NCBI GenBank assembly: GCA_963678705.1
Contig: OY783206.1
Span: 9,497,807 to 9,561,806, forward strand
Source: Panorpa germanica
Taxonomy: Eukaryota; Arthropoda; Insecta; Mecoptera; Panorpidae
Reading direction: 5' to 3'
Length of the DNA stretch: 64,000 nucleotides
Shown piece after piece: positions 48,591-59,029 of the stretch. Numbering within the stretch: position 1 is the first letter of the stretch; every line of letters starts with the position of its first letter. The position numbers and the translations under genes are program-made. The notes under the pieces are model-generated. The model was not told the DNA's origin. It searched no databases and worked only from the letters and a program-made list of their open reading frames with translations.

Positions 48591-51039
48591 AAATTAGAAA
48601 TATATTACAAATTAAAAATGTGACCACATTTCACTGTAAAAGTAGTAAAATGTGTTCTCTAAACTTTAACAGTATCACTGCTCTAATTCGAGCCTATCAT
48701 AATACTTCGTAACACCTTTTGTTCAAATTCTTCCACCATATTCTTTTTACTATAAAATACGACCTTATACATTTTATATCTACTTTAGAGAATAATAAAA
48801 TAAATAGTGATTTATATAACACCTTGTTGATTTTAACATTGACAAGTTGGAAGTCAACACATTACCTGTGTGTGTTATAAGGGTTGAAATCGTTAAGGGT
48901 TCGTTATCTATCCCATACAAGTTATCATATACAGAACTGTATAACTCATGTTCTACTTCTAACAATCGAGTTACTCGAGTAGTTGATATACAGTTAACAG
49001 TAACACTTTTATAAGATCCTTTGTGTGGATTTATATTGTTATCTTTACTTGTGTTTTATGTCGTAATAAGTGAAGTATAAAAGAAAACGAATTAAACGCG
49101 AGTATTGTAAATTGGAAAAGTATTTTAATACTCGTATCCATCGTTAGTAGGTAGCTGATAGTAGGTACAGACAGAACCATTACGTTTTAATGGTGCTGTA
49201 GACAGACATTACTTAAAGTAGTTTGCAATTAATGGGTAGGTTCATTCAGGGCCGTATTTTCGCACAGACTATCTAGGCTGCACCATAAAGGGGGCCAAAT
49301 ATTATGTATCTGACTTCACTTAGTAAAAGTACCACCTACATGATTCACAGACAACATTCCCAGTAAACAATTTGGTGAAGTGTCCCGTTTTGTGACGTTT
49401 CTATCACTATTGCACTTTAATTATAGTTCGCATCAACTTTATCTTCATTTGTATTCCGACAAGTGGAGTGGTTTCGCCATTTGTACCCGATAAAATAGAC
49501 ATTACAGATGAACTGAACTGTAAATGAACTCTTTCATGACAAAAAAATCATACGCATCTTCAATATGATGGCAAAGTAACTCCAAAATGTTTACTGGGAA
49601 CTTATTTTGGGGCGTTTTTTATTTTTAGTTTTAGTTGTAAAAAACAACTTGTTCACTTCATAAGTTTTCTATTAGATTTCTACGAATTTTGAATTTCTAT
49701 ATGATTAAAAATATTTTTCGTTGGGTTAAAAATATTATCTTCAAAAATTTTGCTTAGATACAGACATCAATGGTGCCAACCTCGAGTAGAAATTCTATGT
49801 ACTACTCTGTGCTTTACAATAGCTATTAGTGTCGCAAATCAGCAGCATTTGATTTGGTGATGTCACTTCCATTCATTCACACGCAATAGAATGACGCAAA
49901 GTTGCCTGTATAGCCATACAAAGAATACTTAATGCGATGCTTGTAATGACTGCATAGCTTAATAAAAGTAAAAATTAATATATCTTTATTACAGATAGGT
50001 TGTACTAGTTTGGGCATTTACATTATAGTTTTGTAGCCGACTAGGGTCTTATATTGGCAATAGCACTGTTCTGCGTTATAGTAAAATTGATGCAGACTTT
50101 ATTATAGACCGTATACGAGTATACAAACTGTCCCAAATATGAATTTTGTTTCTCACCAACAATAATTTATTGAAATATAAACTGTCGTATAAAATAATAT
50201 AAATTATATATAAAAAATAATAAATCTAGATATACATAAATAAAAATAAATAAAAAAAAGTACCAAAAGAACATAATATTTGCTTTAGGCTCAAATGATA
50301 AATAGAAAAAAAGACAAACTTTTTTATTATTTCTGTATTTCTTTTTATCTGTTTTGCATACTCGTTGAAGGGTGGCTACATGGGTTGCTGAGTGCGTAGA
50401 CAGCAGTAGGATGCAGAGGGTAGTTGTGCAAGTCTATATTTGTATAAAAAAAGGATAGGAAAACTTTTGATGTGACTTTATGATAAAAAATACTTTGATA
50501 TGTATTTTTTTTTCTTGTATTTAAAGAGGTGTACTGAAATATAAGAGATGACGTCAAGGAATTACGTTATGCCACAAAGGAAAGGATGTCCAAATTTATA
50601 TCACAAGGATCAGTCAATACCAGGGAATTGTATTCATCATACTTCCGAATATATATGTTTCTTCAAACGATGATAACGTAAAGAAATATATTCATTGTAT
50701 TATCGAATTATTTCACCCTAAAATAATAAAATATGAAAGCATTCAAAAAAAAGAAATATTTTTCCAAATAGAAGAATTTACCATTTATATAATAAATGAA
50801 GTAGAATCATACCTTACTTGGATTATGGGAGTTGCCAATAGAGTGAGATGAATTATGTCAGTAATGTCACAAATTTTGTTTCATAATGTATATACTAAAT
50901 TTATAAACACAAAGTGTCAACTTATGTATTATTTAGCGTAATATTTTTTACCTAACATTATCAAAATTATACATAAATCGTTACATTGTCATTGATGTGA
51001 CAAAGCTTTTAATAATATATTATTGTATGATGTAACAAT
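48591..51039. other. AT-rich stretch, no gene seen
   Basis: At 49247 CAGGGCCGTATTTTCGC looks like one hAT end, but I found no partner. Other frames are unsupported. Confidence 0.4.
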
Positions 51040-51215
51040 CGTTGGCACAGTGGACGAAAGCATTGATGCTTAACGCCGGACTAAACTTATACTTTTTGGA
51101 TTTAATTGTTATTAATTTAAATGGATTATATACATACATACACTTATCAAGCAGCGGTGTAGTTTACATATACGATGCTGCGACCTCACAGTAACTGCCC
51201 ATTTAATTGAAGATT
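51040..51215 (+). mobile_element. tRNA-derived SINE family, head-containing copy
   Basis: Starts with GTTGGCACAGTGGACGAAAG, which includes an A-box-like TGGCACAGTGG, then CATTGATGCTTAACG, a shortened middle, and AGCAGCGGTGTAGTTTACAT. It stops before the family's 3' tail. Comparison with 60395-60545 shows that the B-box segment is deleted. Confidence 0.55.
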
Positions 51216-51418
51216 TTCGAAAGATAACTTTTATTATAAAACCTTACATTATATTAACCTAAAGAAAATTCTGTATAAGATAAACTTTGTTATGTTAAAT
51301 TAAGCTTAAATATTTGTTATTATCTTTGGCGGGGTTAAGACTAAAATATAATTAAATATAGTCCAAATCACGATAGTTCAGCGGTGACTTATATTTAAAA
51401 GAGGTTATAAGAGCGGTA

Positions 51419-52219
51419 TCATCCTATATTATAATGTTCCAACTGTATGTTTATTTTCTTATATTCTTATATTCTTATGATCTTATATGTTTGGTACTGA
51501 ATTTTGTATGGCAGCGCGAAAACGGCTCCAGGGAAGTTATTAAAAAATTCCTATTTCGTAGAGAAAAAAATTCTAAGACTTTTGGCGTCCTCGGATTTTT
51601 CCCTGAATTTCATGGAAACCCGTAATTTTGGAAAAACTGGAAAAAAAGTGAACCCTTTTTTGCTGTATTACTTTTAATTCGTAAAAGATAGAAAGTTGAA
51701 ATTTTGCATGTGTATTAAGGTATTCAATTCTGACATTTCTCAAAAATTAGAAATTCAAAAAGTGAAAATGGGGGGGTTGAAGAAATTCGGGGGCCCGGTA
51801 GGGAACTTTGGAGAAAGTTCATATTCTGGATTCTAGAATAATTATGTATATTATTAATAAAAAAAAATTCAAAATTCCAAAATTTTATTTGGGGGCACGG
51901 GGGCAGTATTTGTCGAGAGTAAAAATTGTGCCAGAAAGTTGAAATTTTGTATATAGGCTAATCTTGGTAACTTATTTACGAATCGAAAAAAAAAATCCCA
52001 AATTTTGAAAAAAAGTTGGTCAAATAACGCATAAATTGAAAATATTTTTTATTTTGATAAAAAAAATATATTTTTTAGTCAATTTATATGTGTGCCGAGT
52101 TTATTTATTATTTCAATTTAAAAATAGAATTAAATATCAAATGTAATTACGAATTATTTTATTGGATTCAAATCATACACGGCAAAAGGACGTCGCATTG
52201 CGACGGGGGTAAACTCTAG
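51419..52219 (+). repeat. Helitron unit 1 (type A)
   Basis: Has the full 5' end. The 3' region is type A: CAATTTATATGTGTGCCGAG ... ACGTCGCATTGCGACGGGGG ... CTAG at 52216-52219. Hairpin GTCGC-ATT-GCGAC. Confidence 0.8.
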
Positions 52220-52981
52220 GGATCTTATATTCTTATATGTTTGGTAGTAAATTTTGTATGGCAGCGCAAAAACGGCTTCGTCAATGTTTTTGAAAATTGC
52301 CTGTTTCGTAGAGAAAATTTTTGTAAGACTTTTTGCGTCCCCGGATTTTCCCTGAATTGCCTGGAAACCCGTAGTTTTGGAAAAACTGGAAAAAAAGTGA
52401 GCCTTTTTTGCTGTATTACTTTTAATTCGTAAAAGATAGAAAGTTGAAATTTTGCATGTGTATTAAGGTATTTTATGCTGACATTTCGCAAAAATTAGAA
52501 ATTCAAAAATTGAAAAAGGGGGGGGGTTGAAGAAATTCGGGGGCTGGTAGAAAACTTTGGAGAAAGTTAATATTCTAGATTCTAGAATAATTAAGTGTAT
52601 TATTAATAAAAGAAAATTCAAAATTTCAAAATTTTATTTGGGGGCACGGGGGGCAGTAATTTCCGAGTGTAAAAATTGTGCTAGAAAGTAGAAAATTTGT
52701 ATATAGGCTAACCGTGATAACTTATTTACTAATCGAAAAAAAATCCCAAATTTTGAAAAAAAGTAGGTCAAATAACGCATGAATTGAAAATATTTTTTAT
52801 TTTGATATAAAAAATATATTTCCTTAGTCAGTTTGTATGAAAAATTAATTGTTATAATATGTAAAATTAATATAGGACGAATTTATTTATTATTTTAGTT
52901 TAAAAATGGAATTAAATTTTGACACGAAATTCAAGCCAAACACAAAAAACAGACGTCGCTTGCGACGGGGGTAAAAGCTAG
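52220..52981 (+). repeat. Helitron unit 2 (type B, 5'-shortened)
   Basis: Lacks roughly the first 50 bp of the unit, starting at GGATCTTATATTCTTATATG. The 3' region is type B: CAGTTTGTATGAAAAATTAA ... ACGTCGCTTGCGACGGGGG ... CTAG at 52978-52981. Confidence 0.8.
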
Positions 52982-53765
52982 TATATTATAATGTCCCAGG
53001 TGTATATTTGTATTCTTATATGTTTGGTTCAAATTTTGTATGGCATCTCGAAAACGGCTCCAGGGAAGTTTTTAAAAATTTCCTATTTCGTAGAGAAAAA
53101 AATTCTAAGACTTTTGGCGTCCCTGGATTTTTCCCTGAATTTCCTGGAAACCCGTAATTTTGGAAAAACTGGAAAAAAAGTGATCCCTTTTTTGCTGTAT
53201 TACTTTTAAGTCGTTAAAGATAGAAAGTTGAAATTTTGCATGTGTATTAAGCTATTTAAGGCTAATATTTCTCAAAAATTAGAAATTCAAAAATTGAAAA
53301 AGGGGGAGTTAAAAAAATTCGGGGGCCCGGTAGGAAACTTTGTAGAAAGTTCATATTCTGAATTCTATAATAATTAAGTATATTTTAAATGAAAAAAAAA
53401 TCAAAATTTCAAAATTTTATTTGGGGGCACGGGGGCAGTATTTTTCGAAAGTAAAAATTGTGCTAGAAAGTTGAAATTTTATATATAGCCTAACCTTGGT
53501 AAGTTATTTACGAATCAAAAAAAAAAATTCCAAATTTTGAAAAAAAGTTGGTCAAATAACGCATAAATTGAAAATAATTTTTATTTTGATAAAAAAAATA
53601 TATTTTTTAGTCAATTTATATGTGTCAATGTATTTGTGCGAGTTTATTTATTATTTCAATTTAAAAATAGAACAGTCAAATATAAAATTTAATTACGAAT
53701 TATTTTATTGGATTCAAATGATACACGCCAAAAAGACGTCGCATTGCGACGGGGGTAAACTCAAG
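52982..53765 (+). repeat. Helitron unit 3 (type A)
   Basis: Begins TATATTATAATGTCCCAG directly after the CTAG of unit 2, so the TC dinucleotide is missing at this junction. The 3' region is type A, with the terminal CTAG changed to CAAG (53762-53765). Confidence 0.8.
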
Positions 53766-54559
53766 TATATTATAATGTCCCAGCTGTATATTTATATTCT
53801 CATATGTTTATGTCTTTATATGTTTGGTTCGAATTTTGTATGGCATCTCGAAAACGGCTCCAGGGAAGTTTTTAAAAATTTCCTATTTTGTAGAGAAAAA
53901 AATTCTAAGACTTTTGGCGTCCCCGAATTTTCCCTGAATTTCCTGGAAACCCGTAATTTTGGAAAAACTGGAAAAAAAGTGATCCCTTTTTTGCTGTATT
54001 ACTTCTAATTCGTATAAGAGAGAAAGTTGAAATTTTGCATGTGTATTAAGGTATTCAATGCTGACATTTCTCAAAAATTAGAAATTCAAAAATTAAAAAA
54101 GGGGGGGTTAAAGAAATTCGGATGCCCGGCAAGGAACTTTGGAGAAAATTCATTTTCTGGATTCTAGAATAATTAAGTATATTATTAATAAAAAAAAAAT
54201 TCAAAATTTTAAAATTTTATTGGGGGGCACGAGGGCAGTATTTGCCGAGAGTAAAAATTGTGCTAGAAAGTTGAAATTTTGTATATAGGCTAACCTTGGT
54301 AACTTATTTACGAATCGAAAAAAAAATCCCAAATTTTGAAAAAAAGTTGTTCAAATATCGCATAAATTCAAAATATTTTTTATTTTGATATAAAAAATGT
54401 ATTTTCTTAGTCAGTTTGTATGAAAAATTAATTGTTATTAAATGTTAAATCAATATAGGACGAGTTTATTATATCAATAGAAAAATGGAATTAAATTTAG
54501 ACTTGAAATTCAAGCCACTCACAAAAAAAAACGTCGCTTGCGACGGGGGTAAAAGCTAG
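53766..54559 (+). repeat. Helitron unit 4 (type B)
   Basis: Begins TATATTATAATGTCCCAG after unit 3. The 3' region is type B and carries the intact terminal CTAG that forms the outer end of the array. Confidence 0.8.
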
Positions 54560-54837
54560 TAAATCTATAATGCGATAAAGAATTTTATCTTATTCATTTC
54601 TATATACATTATAGAAAAATAAATGAGTCAGTGCTTTTTAGTTATATCGGCAGTTTATACCCCACAACTTGTTTTAAGTATGAGTTGCAGCCGAACTCTC
54701 GTAATTTGAACTATATTTTGTTTTTTCTCTGTTTCTCCCACTTACTGTACGTTATTACCAGTACTAGTACAACTATTAAAGAAACTATTCGATACCTTAT
54801 TGGTAATATAAAATTAAAGAATTATGATTATGAACGC

Positions 54838-54893
54838 ATAATCGAAATAATTCTGATAACAGCAAACCCAGGCAATATAACGCTAATAAGTTG
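54838..54893 (-). mobile_element. SINE family, short antisense fragment
   Basis: The minus strand reads TTAGCGTTATATTGCCTGGG TTTG and then TGTTATCAGAATT, matching the B-box-adjacent part of the copy at 60395-60545. Confidence 0.35.
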
Positions 54894-54959
54894 ATTAATT
54901 ATACAACAGAAGCAATTCATTCAGTTAAGACATAAATAACAGAATTTAAAATGTAATAA

Positions 54960-55362
54960 ATTGTTCATGGCAGAAAGAATCGACGAAAAAAACTGATAAC
55001 AAATGAAGGGAACAAGAGTTACCGGTCGGACTAAATAAAAGACTGGATTCTTACTCATACCTACTTATTCAAAAGACAACCCACTAACGGTAAAGCATAT
55101 TATTCTTCGATGCTCAAGGTAGTCGTCGCACGGACAAGGCTGTAACATGCCTGAAAAATATAGACATATATTTGAAAGCAGAGAAAGTCTGAAAAACCTT
55201 ATTCACTTTATCAATAAAACAATTTTAATCTCTTTATATTAAGTATCCATACTCGTGTCTATGAGTTGTAAATTATGTATTGTAAATGTTGGTAAATGTA
55301 TATATTGTTTTAAGTGCAAATAATATTTGAAATTAGACACACTCAAATAAATATTTAAAATT
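54960..55362 (+). mobile_element. LINE 3' end (family J), longest copy
   Basis: Two disconnected frame pieces are readable: VKHIILRCSR at about 55092-55121, the Cys/His end motif of ORF2, and RHIFESRESLKNLIHFIN at 55168-55221, ending with a stop after ISLY. The 3' untranslated region follows, to ACACTCAAATAAATATTTAA. Frame breaks separate the pieces. It shares its 3' terminus with 3335-3520 and 39411-39597. Confidence 0.7.
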
Positions 55363-55371
55363 AGTATATAT

Positions 55372-55445
55372 ATATATAGCGCTAATCTGGGGATAGAATC
55401 CGAAGACACAATTAAGTATAAATGCTTTGCTTTAATAAATATAGT
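55372..55445 (-). mobile_element. SINE family, antisense head fragment
   Basis: The minus strand carries TTGTGTCTTCGGATTCTATC CCC and AGATTAGCGCTATAT, matching the B-box region of the family. It lies 10 bp from the 3' end of the family J LINE, in opposite orientation. Confidence 0.4.
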
Positions 55446-55878
55446 TTTCCAATAGCAAATCATCAATTCCTAAATTTAATTTAACTTAAATTTTGTATAC
55501 ATCACTATTAAATTATCTTAATAAAATTATAATTACAGTCGAGTTTTTATCTTGGTATCTATGGTTCTCTTTACATTTACACTACCATAAGAGAATAAAC
55601 TCAAGCTTTGGAAAACGCTCCCTCTATAAACAACCCTAACTTATCACAGCGTTGCTTTAGTTGAAGTTAATACAATCTTCTATTCAAAATATGTTTACAT
55701 TAATCTCGATTTCATTCAAATTTTACTAATTAAATTAGTATCTAATTACATAACAACTATTCAAGATTGTTAGTTATTTCATATAAAGCATAAATTACAG
55801 TGTATGTTGAAAAAGTAACCCTTAAATGTATGCAAATAGAAACAGGGTTGAATTAGTACACCTGGGCAAAAGCAGATT

Positions 55879-55927
<49 letters not shown>

Positions 55928-57199
55928 TCGTATATAGGTGTATGTGACATTTCATTCCTTACATATACAGTTTTCACCCTAAAGAGACATAGGACGTCTT
56001 AAAGATAAAGGATCTAGGAATAGAATAGAATTGAAAACAAGAAACCTCCAGAACATTTAAAAGGGGTGGTCTTGGGTGACTATTCAAAGGTAAGGGAGTT
56101 AAAGACGCAGGTTAGTGAGAGTAAGGGGTACTAGGGAGAGGTAAAGCATACTGACAAGGGTGGTAGATGGTAGATGGCATTAGACTTATGTCTGAAACAC
56201 TCGTGTAACATACCCGCAAGGTATGATCTGTCAATGCGAAATGTACTAGTACATGGTGCCATACAAATTTGTTCAACTTGAGGTTATATAACTAAAGCTA
56301 TTTACGAAACTACAAAATATTCAGCTAGCTAACTAGTCCATTTATTTCAAATTAATTAGAGAACCGCCATAGAATCTGCACTGCTACCTTGCAAACAATT
56401 TGGATCCGAAGCGTATAAAATTTGAATACGATATTCTAGAACTCGACCTTGTATAGGAATCGACATTTGGGCAACAGAAGAAAGGAGTATCCGTTTTTAA
56501 GGCATTTTTAATCAAAAACGGAAGCGAAAGTTTCAGAAGCAAAAATGCATTACCTTCAACCCATAAACTTAAGCTTTAAAATACGAAATTTCTTTTCCTG
56601 AACATACCCAAATATATTTTCTACCTGTGGTTCTATATGTTCTAAACATGCTTCGAAAAATCTTGCACAAATTGTAATCAAGCTATTCGACATTAGTCCA
56701 ATACGAAAAAATGTTTTTAGGGCACTTACTCTACCATATACATATGTCATGACTACTACCAAACTCCTACTTGAATAATTTATTCTCCAGAGATTGTATT
56801 TCACATATTAGACCAAACCATTAGCCTGACATGTGCCAGATCCTATCAATGGCAAGTCATACGGACCAAATTGGGTTTATTATCAGAGCCTGCGCATTTG
56901 GTGCACTTTAAATCATAGCACTGTACAAATTCTTTCTACAAACAGTTTTATCTCGTATCATTAATTGTGATATAATAATTTTGTATTTGATAGATTTGTT
57001 TATCATATCATAAGATATTTCTTTGGCCAGTCATGGAATAAATGTATGTCATCTACGTGAACGGAACCCGGATCAAAGTATGGCTAAGTATTAGCCTAAC
57101 CTAGCTACCTCAACATTCAGAGGACGTTTCCTACTTTCATATACATCGTATGACACAAATGTTATAATGCATGTGTTTAAAAAAAAAGAAAATTAAAAA
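55446..57199. other. AT-rich stretch with (TA)n at 55885-55926
   Basis: A TA dinucleotide tract of about 42 bp. The 82-codon minus frame at 56556-56804 has no recognised domain. The fragment at 57026-57043 is shared with 12974-12991. Confidence 0.45.
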
Positions 57200-57201
57200 T
57201 A

Positions 57202-57415
57202 TAGTTCGAATTACAAGAGCTCGGCGGCGACTCATACTTAAAACAAGTTGTGAGGTATAAACTGTCGATATAACTAAAAAGCACTGACTCACTTATTTTT
57301 CTATAATGTATATAGAAACGAATAAGATAAAATTTATTATCGTATTATAAATTTATACCGCTCTTATAACCTCTTTTAAGTATAAGTCGCCGCCGAACTA
57401 TCGTGATTTGAACTA
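57202..57415. mobile_element. 214-bp MITE, uninterrupted sister copy
   Basis: Inverted repeats of about 60 bp: TAGTTCGAATTAC...GCTCGGCGGCGACTCATACT at the left, and, read inward from the right, TAGTTCAAATCACGATAGTT CGGCGGCGACTTATACTT. It is flanked by TA at 57200-57201 and 57416-57417. No coding capacity. It lies in opposite orientation to the copy at 51359-54713 and provides that copy's pre-insertion sequence. Confidence 0.85.
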
Positions 57416-57417
57416 TA

Positions 57418-58416
57418 TACTCAGCTACGTTTCTGGGAGAGACCTTGTACTTTACTATTTTTGAATTCGAATACGTCATTGCTTACAGTAGGTTTTACTT
57501 TATACGTTCCAGAAAGTTAGTTTTCAGATGTACAATTTGTAAAGCAAAATGTTTATTGTCATTTCTAAAGTTTATATTTTATGTGCGAGTAAGAATAATA
57601 ATAAAGTCTGGAAACTGCAATTGTTTTCCATAGATGTCACTAGTCTTCATTTTCCTAAAGTTTACAGTTATGTTAAATTTAGGTCCAGAAGCGTACTTTA
57701 CTGTAATTAGGGTAATAAGTATTTTCTTAATTTGGTTTTTAATTTGTTGTCGTTTTATTATTTCAGTATTCTGTGTTCTTTGTCTTTGCTACACACAATA
57801 ATATATGTAACTATATGAATGTGATCACTGATATCAGAAAACTAAACTTCAATTTTCCCACTCAAAGCTTTTCCAAATTTGAAAGCTCTCTTATGTATAT
57901 AATATAATCTTAAACCCAACACCAGTTGGTTAGTGTGCGCATGCTATTAATCACACCGTTGGGGGTTGGTGAGCTTTTAAGAACGGGAGCTTTAGATAGG
58001 GTATGATGTTATGTGCTATTTGGTGCACGAAGAGCTTTTTCAATGTTTGATATGAGGTAGGGTGATTTTTTTCTCGGAAGAGGTAGATTCGTAAAGGAGC
58101 AAGGTGTATTTAAGGGGAGTAGAAACAGTAGGGACACATAAATATTGCTAGATGTTGTCATTTTATTTTATATTAGGATTTCTCATTGTAATATTGTCAT
58201 AAGTATTTAGGGGAATGCTAAATAATATTTTTTTACTACGTATTTAATTTGGTGGGGTTTTTGGAGTATAATTTTATTCAATTTAATTATACTATAAACT
58301 TCTGAACACCACATATAAAAGCAGAACTTCTACATCACCATTAAAAATAATACAAGAAAAATTAAATTTCAAGAGATTCTTCAAAGAAATCTGTAATAAA
58401 ATAATCGAACAAAATA
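57418..58416. other. Spacer, no gene seen
   Basis: G-rich patch near 57968-58120. No supportable gene. Confidence 0.4.
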
Positions 58417-59029
58417 TTTTTTTAAACAAAATAAAAAATATTTTCAATTTATTTATTTTTTGACCAACTTTTTTTCAAAATTTGGAATTTTTTTTTCGAT
58501 TCGTTAATTAGGTACCCAAATTAGCCTATATAAAAAATTTCAACCTTCTAACACAATTTATACCATCGACAAAAACCATCCCCGTGCCCCCAAATGAAAT
58601 TTTTATTTATTTTTTTTTTTTAATATTATATTCAATTAAAACACAATCTAAAATTTGAGCTTTCTTTAAAGTTTCCTACCGGGCCCCCAAATTTCTCAGA
58701 ACCCTTTTTATAAAATTTTGAATTTCTAAATTTTGAAATATGTTTGCATTCAATAGCGTAATACATATGCAAAATTTCACCTTTCTATCTTTTACGAATA
58801 CAAAGTTATACAGCAAAGAAGGACCGACTTTTTTTCCAGTTTTTTCAAAATTACGGGTTTCCAGGAAATTCAGGATAAAATCCGGGGATGCCAAAAGTCT
58901 TAGAATTTTTTTCTCTACGAAATAGGAAATTTTCAAAAACTTCCCTGTAGCTGTTTTCGAGTTACCATACAAAATTCAGTACCAAACATATTAACATATA
59001 AGAATCACCTGGAACATAATATAGGATAA
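58417..59029 (-). mobile_element. Inverted, 3'-truncated Helitron copy
   Basis: On the minus strand this matches the array units from their 5' end (TTATCCTATATTAT, then GTTCCAGG) through AAGACTTTTGGCATCCCCGG and CCAAATTTTGAAAAAAAGTT to the A/T-rich region. It stops before the 3' hairpin and CTAG. It is more diverged than the array units are from one another. The open frames on both strands follow the repeat. Confidence 0.8.

Larger units (their letters stand above)
51419..54559 (+). mobile_element. Tandem array of four non-autonomous Helitrons
   Basis: The 5' end is TCATCCTATATTATAATG and the 3' end is hairpin GTCGCTTGCGAC, then GGGGGTAAAAG and CTAG. The preceding base is A (51418) and the following base is T (54560), the canonical A^T Helitron target. 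The array has four units of about 760-800 bp (51419-52219, 52220-52981, 52982-53765, 53766-54559). Each ends with the same hairpin motif and CTAG, the third degenerated to CAAG. No Rep/helicase frame is present, so replication would depend on an autonomous Helitron elsewhere. Short open frames in the units repeat with the units and end at unrelated points; I do not regard them as genes. Removal restores an empty site seen elsewhere in the window. Confidence 0.85.
51359..54713. mobile_element. 214-bp TA-flanked MITE interrupted by Helitrons
   Basis: The left 60 bp (51359-51418) and right 154 bp (54560-54713) together make 214 bp and align end to end with the intact sister at 57202-57415. The left 60 bp differ at 4 positions. 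The terminal inverted repeats are long, with TAGTCCAAATCACGATAGTT at the left edge and AATTTGAACTA at the right. TA lies outside both ends (51357-51358 and 54714-54715), suggesting a Tc1/mariner-type origin. The interruption falls between A and T of the word GCGGTA|TAAAT. Confidence 0.85.

Noticed and set aside
53568-54008. 146-codon frame and related frames at 51434, 52225, 52991, 53883 and 58676
   Set aside because: All lie in Helitron units, recur with the repeat, differ in length between units and occur on both strands; no Rep or helicase motif.
56556-56804. 82-codon minus-strand frame
   Set aside because: No domain, no splice sites, no repeat relation; length is compatible with chance.
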